Assembly (NCBI GenBank): GCA_959347315.1
Contig: OY365811.1
Location: forward strand, 31,982,711 to 32,046,710
DNA length: 64,000 bases
Source: Bimastos eiseni
Lineage: Eukaryota > Annelida > Clitellata > Crassiclitellata > Lumbricidae
Direction of reading: 5' to 3'
Shown here: one piece after another, positions 25,759 through 33,479 of the stretch
Position numbering within the stretch: position 1 is the stretch's first letter
Layout: each line of letters begins with the position of its first letter
Notes under the pieces: model-generated
Seen by the model: only the letters and a program-made list of their open reading frames with translations
Database searches by the model: none
What the model was told of the DNA's origin: nothing
Program-made: the position numbers and the translations under genes

Positions 25759-28700
25759 TAATGTTGGTGTTAGATGCCAATAGCATACAAAGCAAGAGCA
25801 ATCGAGATGATTGCGATGTCTTTGGCGTCCTGTAAAAGACGGTCAACAAGAAACTCGATCCCAACCAAATTAACGATTTGCTACAGCTAGTAAATTTTGA
25901 TAACTATTATAACTGAACACAGACTATACTTGACAATGTCGGCAGCCATAAATACATGCACTGTCTGGCTTTAAGACAGATAGACTTTTAGCACTACAGG
26001 TCATCCGGTAGACTGACCGGATGACAATTGGTAGCAGGGGCGTCCAGATAGGTGGGAGGGGTCCGAAGGCAAATGACTCCAATTTCAGGTAGAGGGGGAT
26101 ATACTTTGAGTCTCAGGAGGGAATATCTTGCCCTTCTGACACTTTGGACAGGGGTTTGCCTCCATTACTCAGAGGGGATTGACACCCATGGTTGGTAGGT
26201 CCATTTCCAAGAGATTATGAGCACAAGAACTGGTCGTGCTAAAACAAGTCAGCATTCAGATAAATTACGTCGACGTTCTTGCTAACTGTTTCCCTATATT
26301 TTGTCAATCATTCTGGTTCATGACATCTATTCATCGTGTACGAAAAATTACAATCACATCGTATACCCATGTACCTATACTAGGTGCCTGAAATTGTTTA
26401 CTAGCTGGGGTACCCGCCGTTGCTCGGGTTGAGACAGGTTTCTGACTCTGGACAGCAGGAAGACGGTGGCCTCGGGTTCACCAACCCCCATACTGTTTGT
26501 TCTAGTCCCCCCCGAGCGAACAGTGAATGTTTCGAGTGAATAGGCGCAAAAGTGTGCAAATGCATAAACGGACAGACACACACACACAGAATCTAGATAT
26601 ACATATATCTTCAACTTTCTTCCATTTTTTATTCCTTAGTGTTCATCCTTACTCGCCTTCCTCCTTTCTTCTTCTTCTTCTGACTTCTGGCATCATCTCT
26701 TCCCACCACTTGATTGCGTTTCATTCACTTTTTTCAATCTAATCCCTCCTCCTCATCTCTAATTCCTCTTCTCTTTCTCCGTCTTTTTATTTATTTTCAC
26801 TCCCTTTTGTTCTTACTCACCTTTTCAAAACTTTCTCTGCTTTCCGACCAACTCGCTCTTAACGGCTACGGATTTGAGTGATTAGCTGTAAAAGTGTGGA
26901 AATGCATAGACGGAATTGTGTATAGACACTGATGCGTACAAAGTACATACCCACCTGACAGACTGTGCAAACGATTGCCAACTCTATACCTGCTACCGTA
27001 TAAGAAATAGGTGTGGCACACAAAAATCACGTGCACATGTACAGCATTTGTAGGTCTGGGACCAACGTGTGTCGCTCCTACAGACTGAGAAGGAAATTTT
27101 CCTTGGGGTGGGGGTCCTGAAACAGGATTTTGGCCCTGGAGGCCTGGAAAACGGCGTGCCCGGGTTTCACGAACCCGTCGACCGCATGTGTCAGGTGTTC
27201 CCCGAGCCAACGGCGAACGTTTAGAGTGAATAGCTCTAAAACTGTGCAAATGCATCGTCAGACAGAGACACACAAACATACATAGATTTCTCTCTTTATT
27301 TAGATAAATCTATGCAAGCTAGCATAATTAATGAAGCTGATAATATATATTCAGCGAGTTCTATGTTGCAATCTGCCTAGTGTCTGCTTCCTGTTCACTC
27401 TTCCTGCCTGTTAATATCTCTTTGTCTTCTTCTATGCCTCTTCTCATGTGTTACCCTGTTAATTCGTCACTCTTCAGTCTTTCTTCGTCGTTCCGTTCAT
27501 TTATGTGTCCGTATTATCGTCTGTGTGGAACAGAAGATAATCCTAATCTTAATCTTAGCTTTACGGAGTTCAATCGTGTGGTGCTGATGAACATCGTCTC
27601 CCGCACGATACAGTTCAGTGCAATGCAAATGGACTGATTTATATGGCGCCAACGACGATGTCTGGCTGAGTAGTAAAATGTAATGAAACGAAGAATTCAT
27701 ATAGCGCTGCATCATGGCTCTCAGAAGCAACGACAAAATAAAGCATTTCTTCGGATTTTGTCGCTTGACTTAAACCTACTTAATCCGGTCGACAGAGGAT
27801 CACATTACATGAAACAGTCACATTTGCTTCTCATGTATGTATATATGCATGTGTGTGTGTCTGTGTGCATGTGTGTATGTGTGTATGTGTGTATGTATGT
27901 ATATATGTATGTACGTAAGTACGTATATATGTATGTATGTCTGTATGTGTGTGTGCGTGCGTGCGTGTGTAATTATGCACACAAGTGTATTATGTATTGT
28001 ATGCACATATTAAGTACTATGTGCATTACTGCATTATTCGTGTATATAAGAATGTATGTATATACTACATGTATATACGTACATACGTAAGCAAGTGTAG
28101 TAATTATGTATATGAATGGATGTAAGATTGTGTGTATGTATTGTTTGTATGCATATTATCATTTATGCATTACCTTTATGTACACTGTGTCCGGAAATAA
28201 AGGGCCCCCCTAATGAAAATATGAAAATAAATAGTTAAAATTCGTCAATTTTTTCAATTCCAAAACCGTTTTAATCCTGACATATTTTTTCACAAATCTG
28301 TCATTTGTGAAAGTTCTAGTTTGAAAGGTACATCATAGTGACATTTTTAGATAACAAAGTTAATGCTGGAGAGGAATTTGATCAGCTGGTTATTGATGAT
28401 GCTATTGAGTCAGTACTGACCAATGGCGCATGCGTCTTGAAGCCTGTGTTGAGGCTGAAGGCAGATAATTTGAACACACCTTATAGTCTAATATTATTCA
28501 ATTACAAGAAAACTTTTGAACTAAGTTTATGACGGTTTATCGATAAAGTTTAAAAACGGTTGAAAATTCTGTAGATGAATTTTAGGTCGTCCTTAAACCT
28601 CAAAGTTAATGTTAATGTGGTTGACGTCATTATGACGTCTTACTGGATGACAGGAGCTAGGCCTATCATATTTTATACAGGACTAAACAAATATGCCAGG

Positions 28701-31700
28701 ATTCAAATCGTTTTGGAATTTAAAAAGTCTACGATTATTTACTATTTATTTTCATATTATAATTATTAGAGGGATTCCCTTTATTTCCGGACACAGTGTA
28801 TAAATAACATGTATGATATATACGTAATGTATGTATATATGTGTGCATGAATACATGCATCGTATGAATTTTATGTCTGTCTGTCACAATCGGTGGGATT
28901 CATCTACCCATTGGAACTCCACCATATGGTTTCAGTATGATCGATCGACTCTAGGCGCCATATAAATTCGGAAGACACAAGGCTTCTTTATCTTTGTTCA
29001 TTTTTAAACTCATTAGTGGATATGGAAGAGAAAAGATCAATCCGTCTGCTAATCTATTCCTGTGCGCATTCTTTGCCCTTTTCCCAGGAACATCTTTGTC
29101 TCGTCCGTCACTTCCCCCCTCGAGCCATTCTCTGACCCACCCTCTCCCACTCATACACTCCCTATGGTTTCCACCTGTTCAACTTCATGCTCTGCCTGTG
29201 TCTCTGTCTTTGTCTCTCTGTCTCTGCCTCTCTATTCGTCTCTCTCTGTCTTAGTGCATGTCTCTGCCTGTGTCTCTCTGTGTCTGTCAATCCTTCTTTC
29301 TCTCTCTGTGTGTCTCTGTCTCTCTAGTCCCCTCGCTCTTCCTCTCACTCTCACTCTCACTCACTCACTCACTCACTCACTCACTCACTCACTCACTCAC
29401 TCACTCACTCACTCACTCACTCACTCACTCACTCACTCACTCACTCACTCACTCACTCACTCACTCACTCACTCACTCACTCACTCACTCACTCACTCAC
29501 TCACTCACTCACTCACTCACTCACTCACTCACTCACTCACTCACTCACTCACTCACTCACTCACTCACTCACTCACTCACTCACTCACTCACTCACTCAC
29601 TCACTCACTCACTCACTCACTCACTCACTCACTCACTCACTCACTCACTCACTCACTCACTCACTCACTCACTCACTCACTCACTCACTCACTCACTCAC
29701 TCACTCACTCACTCACTCACTCACTCACTCACTCACTCACTCACTCACTCACTCACTCACTCACTCACTCACTCACTCACTCACTCACTCACTCACTCAC
29801 TCACTCACTCACTCACTCACTCACTCACTCACTCACTCACTCACTCACTCACTCACTCACTCACTCACTCACTCACTCACTCACTCACTCACTCACTCAC
29901 TCACTCACTCACTCACTCACTCACTCACTCACTCACTCACTCACTCACTCACTCACTCACTCACTCACTCACTCACTCACTCACTCACTCACTCACTCAC
30001 TCACTCACTCACTCACTCACTCACTCACTCACTCACTCACTCACTCACTCACTCACTCACTCACTCACTCACTCACTCACTCACTCACTCACTCACTCAC
30101 TCACTCACTCACTCACTCACTCACTCACTCACTCACTCACTCACTCACTCACTCACTCACTCACTCACTCAATCACTCACTCACTCACTCACTCACTCAC
30201 TCACTCACTCACTCACTCACTCACTCACTCACTCACTCACTCACTCACTCACTCAATCACTCACTCACTCACTCACTCACTCACTCACTCACTCACTCAC
30301 TCACTCACTCACTCACTCACTCACTCACTCACTCAATCACTCACTCACTCACTCACTCAATCACTCAATCACTCAATCACTCACTCAATCACTCAATCAC
30401 TCAATCACTCACTCAATCACTCACTCACTCAATCACTCAATCACTCACTCAATCACTCAATCACTCAATCACTCTTTCTCTCTGTGTCTCTCCCCTCTCC
30501 CCTCTCTCTCCGCCTCTCTCTCACTCTCACTCGCATTGTCTCTCTCGCTCTCTCCCTATCTCATACTCTCTCCCTCTCTCTCTCATACTCTCTCCTTCCC
30601 TCTCTTATACTCTCTCCTTCCCTCTCTCATATTCTCTCCTTCCCTCTCTTATACTCTCTCCTTCCCTCTCTCATATTCTCTCCTTCCCTCTCTCATACTC
30701 TCTCCTTCCCTCTCTCATACTCTCTCCTTCCCTCTCTCATATTCTCTCCTTCCCTCTCTCATATTCTCTCCTTCCCTCTCTCATACTCTCTCCTTCCCTC
30801 TCTCATACTCTCTCCTTCCCTCTCTCATACTCTCTCCTTCCCTCTCTCATACTCTCTCCTTCCCTCTCTCATATTCTCTCCTTCCCTCTCTCATACTCTC
30901 TCTCTCCCTCTCTCGTCGTTTTCTCTACCTTTATGTGTTCTATGTCTTCACCATCTAGCTATGCATCTTTATTTGTTTTCTCTTCGTCTAACTTTTTTCT
31001 CTCTAACACTCTCTTTTCGTTAATTAATATCTCTACATGGTTTTTCCTGTCTCATTGTGTCCCTGCCACTCTGTCTCATTGTCTCTGTCTCTACGTCTCT
31101 CTCTCTTTCTGTCTCTCTCTGTCTCTCTGTCTGTCTGTCTCTCTCTGTGCGTTTAGCAGTGCATGCGCTATATGATTATCTGGAAATTTCTTCGACATAA
31201 AATGTCGTCTGTTTCTGTTCTATTTCTCTCTAATCTAATCTCAACATTTATGTGGCGCCAATATGGATCTGCCACTCACAGACTGAACACAGCATCGCAA
31301 CTGCTGCAGCAAATGGAAAAGCACTAATTAGATAAGCAGATAAACAGACTGACAGACAAACAGACAAACAGACAGATAAGGAACAACATAGGAGTCTCTT
31401 GGAGCACGAGCAATCTTGCAGGAATCGAACTGTGGACCCAGCAATGGTAGGTTCCGTCATACGCAGACTATTCGCTCAATGGGATTATACGAATCCCTCG
31501 AATGCTATTACTGTCTTCATCGCACTCTGCTTCCCAACTGCCTCAAATGTCCCCATCGTGCAGCCCCAAGTTACTCCATGAGACCATGACCTAACGTGCA
31601 GTCCCAAAGTGATCCAATGAGCCAATCGTGCTGCCCCGAAGTGACCCCATAACATAAATTACCCCCACGACCCCATCGCGCAGTTCCAAAGTGACCCTTG

Positions 31701-32314
31701 ACTCCGTCGTGCTGTCCAAAATGACTCTATGACCCCGTTGTGCTGTCCCAAATGACCCCATGACCCTGCACGTTCGAAGCGTGTAAGCCCATTCGTCAGT
31801 ATACGAAGACTCAGACTGTTCTTCCGAATCGTTCAAGTGCATCGACGCAGAACGGTTCGAGTTGAAGGCACCTGGTTCAACTGGTTGGGTTTGGCGCACG
31901 GGAACTGCTGCTGCTTCCGTGCGGATCAGTGCAGGTATATCGATCTCCTTAGTTTCGCAGAAAAATTGTACTTATTAACCAGACGGGTTCATAAGGTCTT
32001 CTACTGTAAGAGTAGGGTCTAGGCCTATATTGCATCAATATCGCCATTTTCACTGGAATTGTTCACCGTCTGTTACCTTTTCCCATTGGGAGGTCGGTCG
32101 GTCGGTCAAGCGTTCACAAGCTGCGACTAACCTTCACCCAACACTGGAGACTGGATAGAGGAGGTATCCATAAAGCTCTTGGCCGGGGGTATAAAGCGTA
32201 TAAACGACTGAAATTGTTTAGTCTCGGCATATGAGGGGGGTGGTTGGTCCTCTAGCTCGCCGTCTTATCTTCCCACCGTCATCGTATGGTCAGTCTACTC
32301 AATATATCTGAGTT

Positions 32315-32360
<46 letters not shown>

Positions 32361-32676
32361 TATATAGGCGCAGATGAGGCGTTGCTCTGTGAACAACCTT
32401 ATGCCTTGGGTGGGGTTATAACACCCGACCTCTCGCGAACCACGTGACAATGAGTTTGAGCAGAATTTCCCACTGTATGAAATTGAGTGGTGAGTGTTGG
32501 CATAGGATCAGTTGGTTCCAGGTTACGTAAGAAACTGACTCACCTGAAACTTGTCCAACGGCAGACAACCAGAGACAACCAATCAACACAGGTAAGTTTC
32601 TCCCACCGGACATCTTCATCTTCGTCATCATCAGCAGCAGCAGCAGCGGCAACATGAACCGATGTCTCCTGTGCAT
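389..32676 (-). CDS. SUEL lectin-CUB-sushi single-pass membrane receptor, seven exons
   Basis: Predicted cell-surface receptor assembled from exons 32676-32544, 24543-24262, 22632-22216, 17123-16968, 4816-4760, 3553-3466 and 1046-389. Exon lengths sum to 1791 nt, giving 596 residues plus a stop, and every junction is GT-AG with matching phase (phase 1 at the first five introns, phase 2 at the last). Domains in order: signal peptide (1-44), SUEL/rhamnose-binding lectin (45-138), CUB (139-277), short CCP/sushi (278-329), charged stalk (330-348), transmembrane helix (about 350-373) and cytoplasmic tail (374-596). N-glycosylation sequons lie in all three ectodomain modules. The lectin and CUB modules suggest glycan or protein binding outside the cell, and the tail suggests scaffold coupling; ligand and pathway are unknown. 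Extra phase 1-1 exons in the long introns cannot be excluded. I recognise the domains but no named orthologue. Confidence 0.83.
1355..1431 (+). mobile_element. Truncated CR1-like LINE 3' tail
   Basis: CTCGTGAATAAGCTGGTGCC followed by a GGCACTTTAGTAGTTTGGAG-like segment and an ATTACGATTACGAT end. It matches the 3' end of the larger LINE fragment at 46.8-47.9 kb, so it is a 5'-truncated copy. Confidence 0.65.
3080..3250 (+). repeat. Degenerate TGCTCTCTTCTGCTCAC tandem repeat
   Basis: The words TGTGCTCT, CTGCTCAC and TGCTCCT recur irregularly at intervals of about 20 bp. The repeat is much decayed and noncoding. Confidence 0.5.
3466..3553 (-). CDS. Receptor exon 6: transmembrane helix
   Basis: This 88-nt exon (phase 1 in, phase 2 out) encodes residues 349-377. 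The hydrophobic run [20 protein letters not shown] continues through LFVFL and stops at NRQ. It contains small-residue GxxxG-like spacing (G-F-I-A-G) that often supports helix packing. The acceptor is TTATTTATTTTCCAG and the donor AG/GTCAGT. Positive residues after the helix fit a cytoplasmic C-terminus. Confidence 0.88.
3554..4759 (-). other. Receptor intron 5
   Basis: AT-rich intron with a CA-rich simple repeat at 3825-3935 and nothing else I can identify. Confidence 0.6.
4760..4816 (-). CDS. Receptor exon 5: juxtamembrane stalk microexon
   Basis: This 57-nt, phase 1-1 exon encodes the 19 charged residues [19 protein letters not shown] (330-348). It is supported by a strong acceptor (CTAAT branch-like sequence, pyrimidine run, CTATAG), a consensus donor CG/GTAAGA and exact phase agreement with both neighbours. 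The exon is phase-symmetric, so skipping it would keep the frame. Alternative splicing could therefore set stalk length, which is an inference. Confidence 0.72.
5200..5520 (+). repeat. GA/GACA-rich microsatellite with internal TA tract
   Basis: Runs of GAGA, GACAGACA and GAGTGAGT, with a pure TA run at about 5434-5455. Open frames through it are artefacts of composition. Confidence 0.9.
6060..6245 (+). repeat. TGTATG/TATACATG microsatellite
   Basis: Degenerate alternating TATGTA, GTACGTA and CATGTATA words. Confidence 0.85.
6655..6830 (-). repeat. Dispersed ACTAGCTGGGG-family element, partial
   Basis: In reverse orientation it carries the internal part of the family: TTTTTGGACCTTGAGAG, a G/C-rich GTTTGAACAACCCC segment, GTTCCCGTGCGAACGGTGAA, and AGTGAATAGCTGCGAAACTG followed by AAATGCAT. 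The ACTAGCTGGGG end itself is missing or too diverged. Confidence 0.55.
7085..7386 (-). mobile_element. CR1-like LINE C-terminal fragment
   Basis: Minus-strand frames read a [20 protein letters not shown] segment and, after a frameshift, a segment matching the LWN-LP region near the end of CR1-like reverse transcriptases. The same order is seen in the fragment at 47.4-47.6 kb. Decayed, with no intact domain. Confidence 0.55.
7427..7589 (-). repeat. Dispersed ACTAGCTGGGG-family element
   Basis: The reverse complement begins ACTAGCTGGGGTAACCGGCG, then TTGAGACAGG, TTTTTGGCTCCGGAGA, CCCCGAGCGAACGGCGAAGG and TTTCGAGTTAATAGC. It shares both order and spacing with copies at 26.4, 39.2 and 45.4 kb. 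Confidence 0.7.
7684..10120 (+). repeat. 2.4 kb minisatellite of 9-bp modules
   Basis: The array alternates ACTATCACC (9 bp) and ACTATCAGTACAAGCACC (18 bp) with variants such as GTGCAAGC, GTACATGC, GTAAAAGC and GTTCAAGC. Lengths stay in multiples of 9, so three plus frames and at least two minus frames stay open for up to 2.5 kb (846-codon frame at 7685-10225). The encoded repeats (Thr/Ser/Ile, His/Tyr/Gln or Ala/Pro/Leu/Ser) have no domain. A 918-bp block, 8058-8975, is repeated at 8976-9893. I treat it as noncoding satellite inside the receptor intron. Confidence 0.93.
10436..10665 (+). repeat. CATACGTA/ACATAC microsatellite
   Basis: Degenerate CATA, CGTA and CACA tetranucleotides. Several overlapping open frames here are composition artefacts. 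Confidence 0.88.
11880..13050. promoter_or_regulatory. CpG-dense unique block in intron 4
   Basis: CpG dinucleotides are far more frequent here than in the flanks, and the sequence lacks simple or dispersed repeats. Words such as CATAAATTACG, CATAAATCG, GATAAAATGC and TTTATCGG recur, and would suit posterior-Hox or Cdx-type sites. No open frame in it has a recognisable domain. It could be an intronic enhancer or an alternative promoter. The judgement is by eye only. Confidence 0.35.
13090..13195 (+). repeat. CACACCCACTCA tandem repeat
   Basis: Roughly 12-bp units (CTCACACACCCA) with substitutions. Confidence 0.85.
13868..13975 (-). mobile_element. Truncated tRNA-derived SINE (second family)
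   Basis: CAGCCATGCAAGGCGCCCAT and GGGATTCGAACTCGGTGTC are shared in order with 35945-36117. On the minus strand the second word is a B-box-like GAGTTCGAATCCC. The A-box end is missing or unclear. Confidence 0.45.
14060..14125 (+). repeat. TG microsatellite
   Basis: TGTGTG runs with TTTAGG interruptions. Confidence 0.85.
14345..14718 (+). repeat. 16-bp tandem array (AGAGACAGACACAGAA)
   Basis: About 23 nearly identical copies of a 16-bp unit. Since 16 is not a multiple of 3, each reading frame cycles through the same 16-residue peptide, which keeps several frames open on both strands. The uniformity suggests recent expansion. Confidence 0.95.
15206..15440 (+). repeat. Two tandem copies of the AGTCCCAAGCCTGGA family
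   Basis: Each copy runs TATACTCCAAGAA, then a CCAGTCC/CAAGTCCC plus AGCCTGGATAGA segment, a GGAGGGCG-CG segment, then TTGTTATCAC or TTGTTGTCAC before a GT(G)GCGTCAAACTGAAACT-like end. Related single copies occur near 19.4, 23.6 and 35.7 kb. Confidence 0.65.
15955..16165 (+). repeat. TTGACTTA/TTTAAAGA/TTGATTGA simple repeats
   Basis: Three adjoining short-unit arrays that appear derived from one another by single substitutions. Confidence 0.9.
16968..17123 (-). CDS. Receptor exon 4: short sushi/CCP domain
   Basis: This 156-nt, phase 1-1 exon encodes residues 278-329. The cysteines C281, C303, C314 and C326, the aromatic W310/Y311 before the third, and the W319-T-G before the last match a complement control protein (sushi) module. 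At about 50 residues it is slightly shorter than the usual 55-60. Sequons are at N304 and N325. The acceptor is GGTTGCAG and the donor GAG/GTAAAG, both good. Confidence 0.82.
18033..18293. mobile_element. 261-bp element with about 45-bp terminal inverted repeats
   Basis: The left end begins CCGTTAATTTCGTCGCAGAT. The reverse complement of the right end begins CCGTTCATTTCGTCGCAGAT, and similarity continues for about 45 bp with few differences. The interior carries imperfect tandem CCTGACCCTAACCGAC units. It looks like a non-autonomous DNA transposon (MITE); the superfamily is not clear and no target duplication is certain. Confidence 0.65.
18365..18530 (+). repeat. ATCATATC/ATACC degenerate simple repeat
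   Basis: Pentanucleotide-like CATAT/CATACC words recur throughout. Confidence 0.75.
19375..19462 (+). repeat. AGTCCCAAG-family dispersed repeat copy
   Basis: CAGTCCCAAGACTCGATTTA, ACGACGATAATATG and CACAGTGTCGTTAAACTGAA occur in the same order as in the 15.2 kb copies. Confidence 0.6.
20530..20720 (+). mobile_element. LINE C-terminal fragment
   Basis: One plus frame reads [20 protein letters not shown] followed by [11 protein letters not shown]. The RGRPRT-LxDW segment with a downstream basic/acidic helix is typical of the C-terminal end of several non-LTR retrotransposon polyproteins. It is only a short 3' remnant. Confidence 0.6.
21489..21567 (-). mobile_element. CR1-like LINE 3' tail, reverse
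   Basis: The reverse complement ends GGAGATTACGATTACAAT and contains GCTGGTGCTCGGCGCTTGGC, matching the tails at 1.4, 47.9 and 56.0 kb. Confidence 0.65.
21724..21920 (+). mobile_element. tRNA-derived SINE, copy 1
   Basis: A head (GGCACGGTGGATGATCGGTT then AGAGCGGTC) resembles a tRNA A box, followed by a mutated B box (GGTTCCGCCCT). The body reads TCACTGTGTAGGGCCCTTGA, GCAAGTCC, then CTCTGCAGTACAATTGCAAT. It shares the full order with the 24.6 kb copy. Confidence 0.75.
22216..22632 (-). CDS. Receptor exon 3: CUB domain
   Basis: This 417-nt, phase 1-1 exon encodes residues 139-277. Four cysteines (C147, C178, C217, C235) and the terminal strand pattern [20 protein letters not shown] fit a CUB fold, in which the last strands normally read V-x-F-x-S followed by G-F/Y. 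Residues 199-215 are acidic and may form an inserted loop. Sequons are at N141, N148, N157 and N191. CUB domains in receptors usually bind proteins, often with calcium; the classic calcium-site residues are not obvious here, so I make no binding claim. Confidence 0.78.
23560..23690 (-). repeat. AGTCCCAAGCCTGGA-family copy, reverse
   Basis: The reverse complement reads CCAGTCCCAAGCCTGGACGA, AGGAGGAGGGCGAC, then CAGTGTCGTTGAGCC. Confidence 0.65.
24200..24242 (+). repeat. TAA/TTA microsatellite able to form a hairpin
   Basis: A TAA run followed directly by a TTA run, so the two halves are complementary. It lies just past the exon 2 donor in the transcribed direction. Confidence 0.9.
24262..24543 (-). 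CDS. Receptor exon 2: SUEL/rhamnose-binding lectin domain
   Basis: This 282-nt, phase 1-1 exon encodes residues 45-138, one complete SUEL-type (Gal_Lectin) domain. It has the family spacing of eight cysteines (C50, C59, C80, C90, C102, C108, C122, C136), the [17 protein letters not shown] core, the CSGKRSC pair and a closing DVTYRC strand. The YGR carbohydrate-contact motif is kept (72-74), but the usual DPC loop reads QPC (120-122). One sequon is present at N56. The acceptor follows TTTCCTTGTTCGCAG. The donor is AAAG/GTATAA. A TAA/TTA microsatellite hairpin begins about 20 nt downstream of the donor. Confidence 0.9.
24632..24850 (+). mobile_element. tRNA-derived SINE, copy 2 (best preserved)
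   Basis: The A-box-like TGGCCAATTGG lies near 24645 and the B box GGTTCGACCCT near 24700, spaced as in a tRNA. The body includes GGACCTTGAGCAAGTCC and CTCTGCAGTACAACTGCAAT, then CGTCGAGACGTG. The tail ends in TTGTATTGCATTG. The RNA polymerase III boxes are intact, but the sequence is not a functional tRNA. Confidence 0.82.
25550..25755 (+). repeat. CT/CTGT microsatellite
   Basis: A long CT run with CTGT variants upstream. Open frames on both strands are artefacts. Confidence 0.95.
26399..26610 (+). repeat. Dispersed ACTAGCTGGGG-family element
   Basis: Starts ACTAGCTGGGGTACCCGCCG then TTGAGACAGG. It continues with CCCCGAGCGAACAGTGAATG, GTGTGCAAATGCATAAACGG, ACAGACACAC and TCTAGATATACATA. Confidence 0.72.
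26862..27300 (+). repeat. Dispersed ACTAGCTGGGG-family element, rearranged
   Basis: Contains two copies of the AAAAGTGTGGAAATGCATAG / AACTGTGCAAATGCAT segment and one CCCCGAGCCAACGGCGAACG segment, with an ACAGAGACACAC tail ending near TTTATTTAGATAAAT. The same nested pattern is seen at 39.2-39.8 kb. Confidence 0.62.
27838..28140 (+). repeat. TATGTG/TACGTA microsatellite
   Basis: Degenerate TATGTATG, TGTGTG and CGTACGTA words. A similar short tract resumes at 28805-28860 on the far side of the MITE, suggesting the MITE inserted into it. Confidence 0.85.
28183..28798. mobile_element. Mariner/Tc1-type MITE with perfect 22-bp TIRs
   Basis: CACTGTGTCCGGAAATAAAG (plus GG) at 28183-28204 is exactly inverted at 28777-28798, and both ends are flanked by TA. 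That is the target duplication of the IS630-Tc1-mariner superfamily. The 616-bp element has no visible transposase, so it is non-autonomous. Confidence 0.88.
29345..30475 (+). repeat. 1.1 kb CTCA tetranucleotide array
   Basis: Uninterrupted CTCA repeats for about 800 bp. From about 30170 AATCACTC variants appear and become frequent by 30340-30475. Two frames stay open across it, giving Thr-His-Ser-Leu repeats; these are not genes. Confidence 0.97.
30560..30912 (+). repeat. 22-bp CT-rich minisatellite
   Basis: About 15 copies of CTCTCTCATACTCTCTCCTT (plus CC), with TATT/TACT variants. Confidence 0.93.
31550..31775 (+). repeat. Degraded tandem repeat of roughly 30 bp
   Basis: The order CCATCGTGC, then AGCCCCAAAGTGACCCCATG, recurs about six times with many substitutions. 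Confidence 0.7.
32318..32362 (+). repeat. TA microsatellite
   Basis: A near-pure TA run with one TG interruption. Confidence 0.95.
32544..32676 (-). CDS. Receptor exon 1: signal peptide
   Basis: The open frame starts at ATG 32676, and further in-frame ATGs follow. The ATG at 32613 has A at -3 and gives a compact signal sequence starting [20 protein letters not shown], so it may be the true start, shortening the protein to 575 residues. The upstream start would add a leucine-rich stretch that is also signal-like. The donor CAG/GTGAGT at 32544/32543 is near consensus and leaves phase 1. Cleavage is expected near the exon end, just before the lectin domain. Confidence 0.72.
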
Positions 32677-33420
32677 CGAATATTTTAATTATCAACGGAA
32701 CTCTTTTCTCTCCTCCGCCGCAAATCGACGGACCGAATCACGACCGATGACTTCCGCTCTAAGAAGGTTTTCCAATTCACAGTCACGTCTTCCATCTATC
32801 ATCGAAACAAAGTCCTAGACCTTCCGTCTCAGACGTGTAATGTAAGAGTAATTATGTTGCGCTTATTCTTACGTTGTTTCAATTCGCGGAAGACATTCCA
32901 GTGAACCAGTCGTGTCTAATAAAAATCGTCCCATCGTTAATGATGAATTCGAGCTTCGTTATTGGCCGCATACTTCACCTGCAAATTCGTAACGTTCTCC
33001 AGTAAGAGGATTATAATTATCGCCGACCAAGCAGCATCTTCAACTCAGCATCATGATCATCATCACCACCATCCTTTGCAGCAGCAGCCGCAGCAGCCGC
33101 AGTATCAATGATCTCGTCTCATTTCCACCAAGGCCCTCTGGCGATCGACAGTTAAGACTCTCTTCCGCCATTGCGCCGAGAAGATTGATATCACCGGCGA
33201 TCCTAAATCTGTTGGAGCAAAAGTTGGAAGTGGAAGATAGGGCGATGTATGGGCGCCGATCGTCTCCCTCGACTGCCGCCCGTCCCGACTGGGCCACACG
33301 GCCGCCGTCTGTCCCTGCCTAGATCGCCCCGTCTCTATCTTCGTCCGTCTATCGAGTGTCGTCCAAAATTGTTTCCGCGGCGAATATGTTTCTAACTTCG
33401 CCCATTTTTGACACAACTTA
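32677..33420 (-). promoter_or_regulatory. Upstream region of the receptor gene
   Basis: This non-repetitive, moderately CpG-rich stretch lies directly upstream of exon 1 and should hold the promoter and 5' UTR. Open frames on both strands at 33053-33416 have no recognisable domains and probably reflect base composition. I see no clear TATA box, so this is placement by position only. Confidence 0.35.
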
Positions 33421-33426
33421 ATTATT

Positions 33427-33479
33427 AAAGCGAATTTGAAAAGGTAACCCGTAACGGGTTACCTTTTCAAATTCGCTTT
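33427..33479. repeat. Perfect 26-bp inverted repeat with 1-nt spacer
   Basis: The left arm AAAGCGAATTTGAAAAGGTA continues ACCCGT at 33427-33452. It is exactly inverted at 33454-33479 around a single A. Flanking bases do not extend the match. Confidence 0.95.

Larger units (their letters stand above)
24544..32543 (-). other. Receptor intron 1 (8 kb)
   Basis: This intron contains a SINE (24632-24850), a CT-rich microsatellite (25550-25755), dispersed-element copies (26399-26610 and 26862-27300), TATGTG repeats (27838-28140), a mariner-type MITE (28183-28798), the CTCA array and adjoining 22-bp minisatellite (29345-30910), a degraded tandem repeat (31550-31775) and a TA tract (32318-32360). I found no extra exon with consensus ends, but one could be missed here. 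Confidence 0.55.

Noticed and set aside
29062..31023. 653- and 566-codon Thr-His-Ser-Leu frames
   Set aside because: They are direct translations of the CTCA array and adjoining CT-rich minisatellite.
33053..33416. Overlapping frames upstream of the receptor gene as a small gene
   Set aside because: Open on both strands from base composition, with no domain or initiation context.
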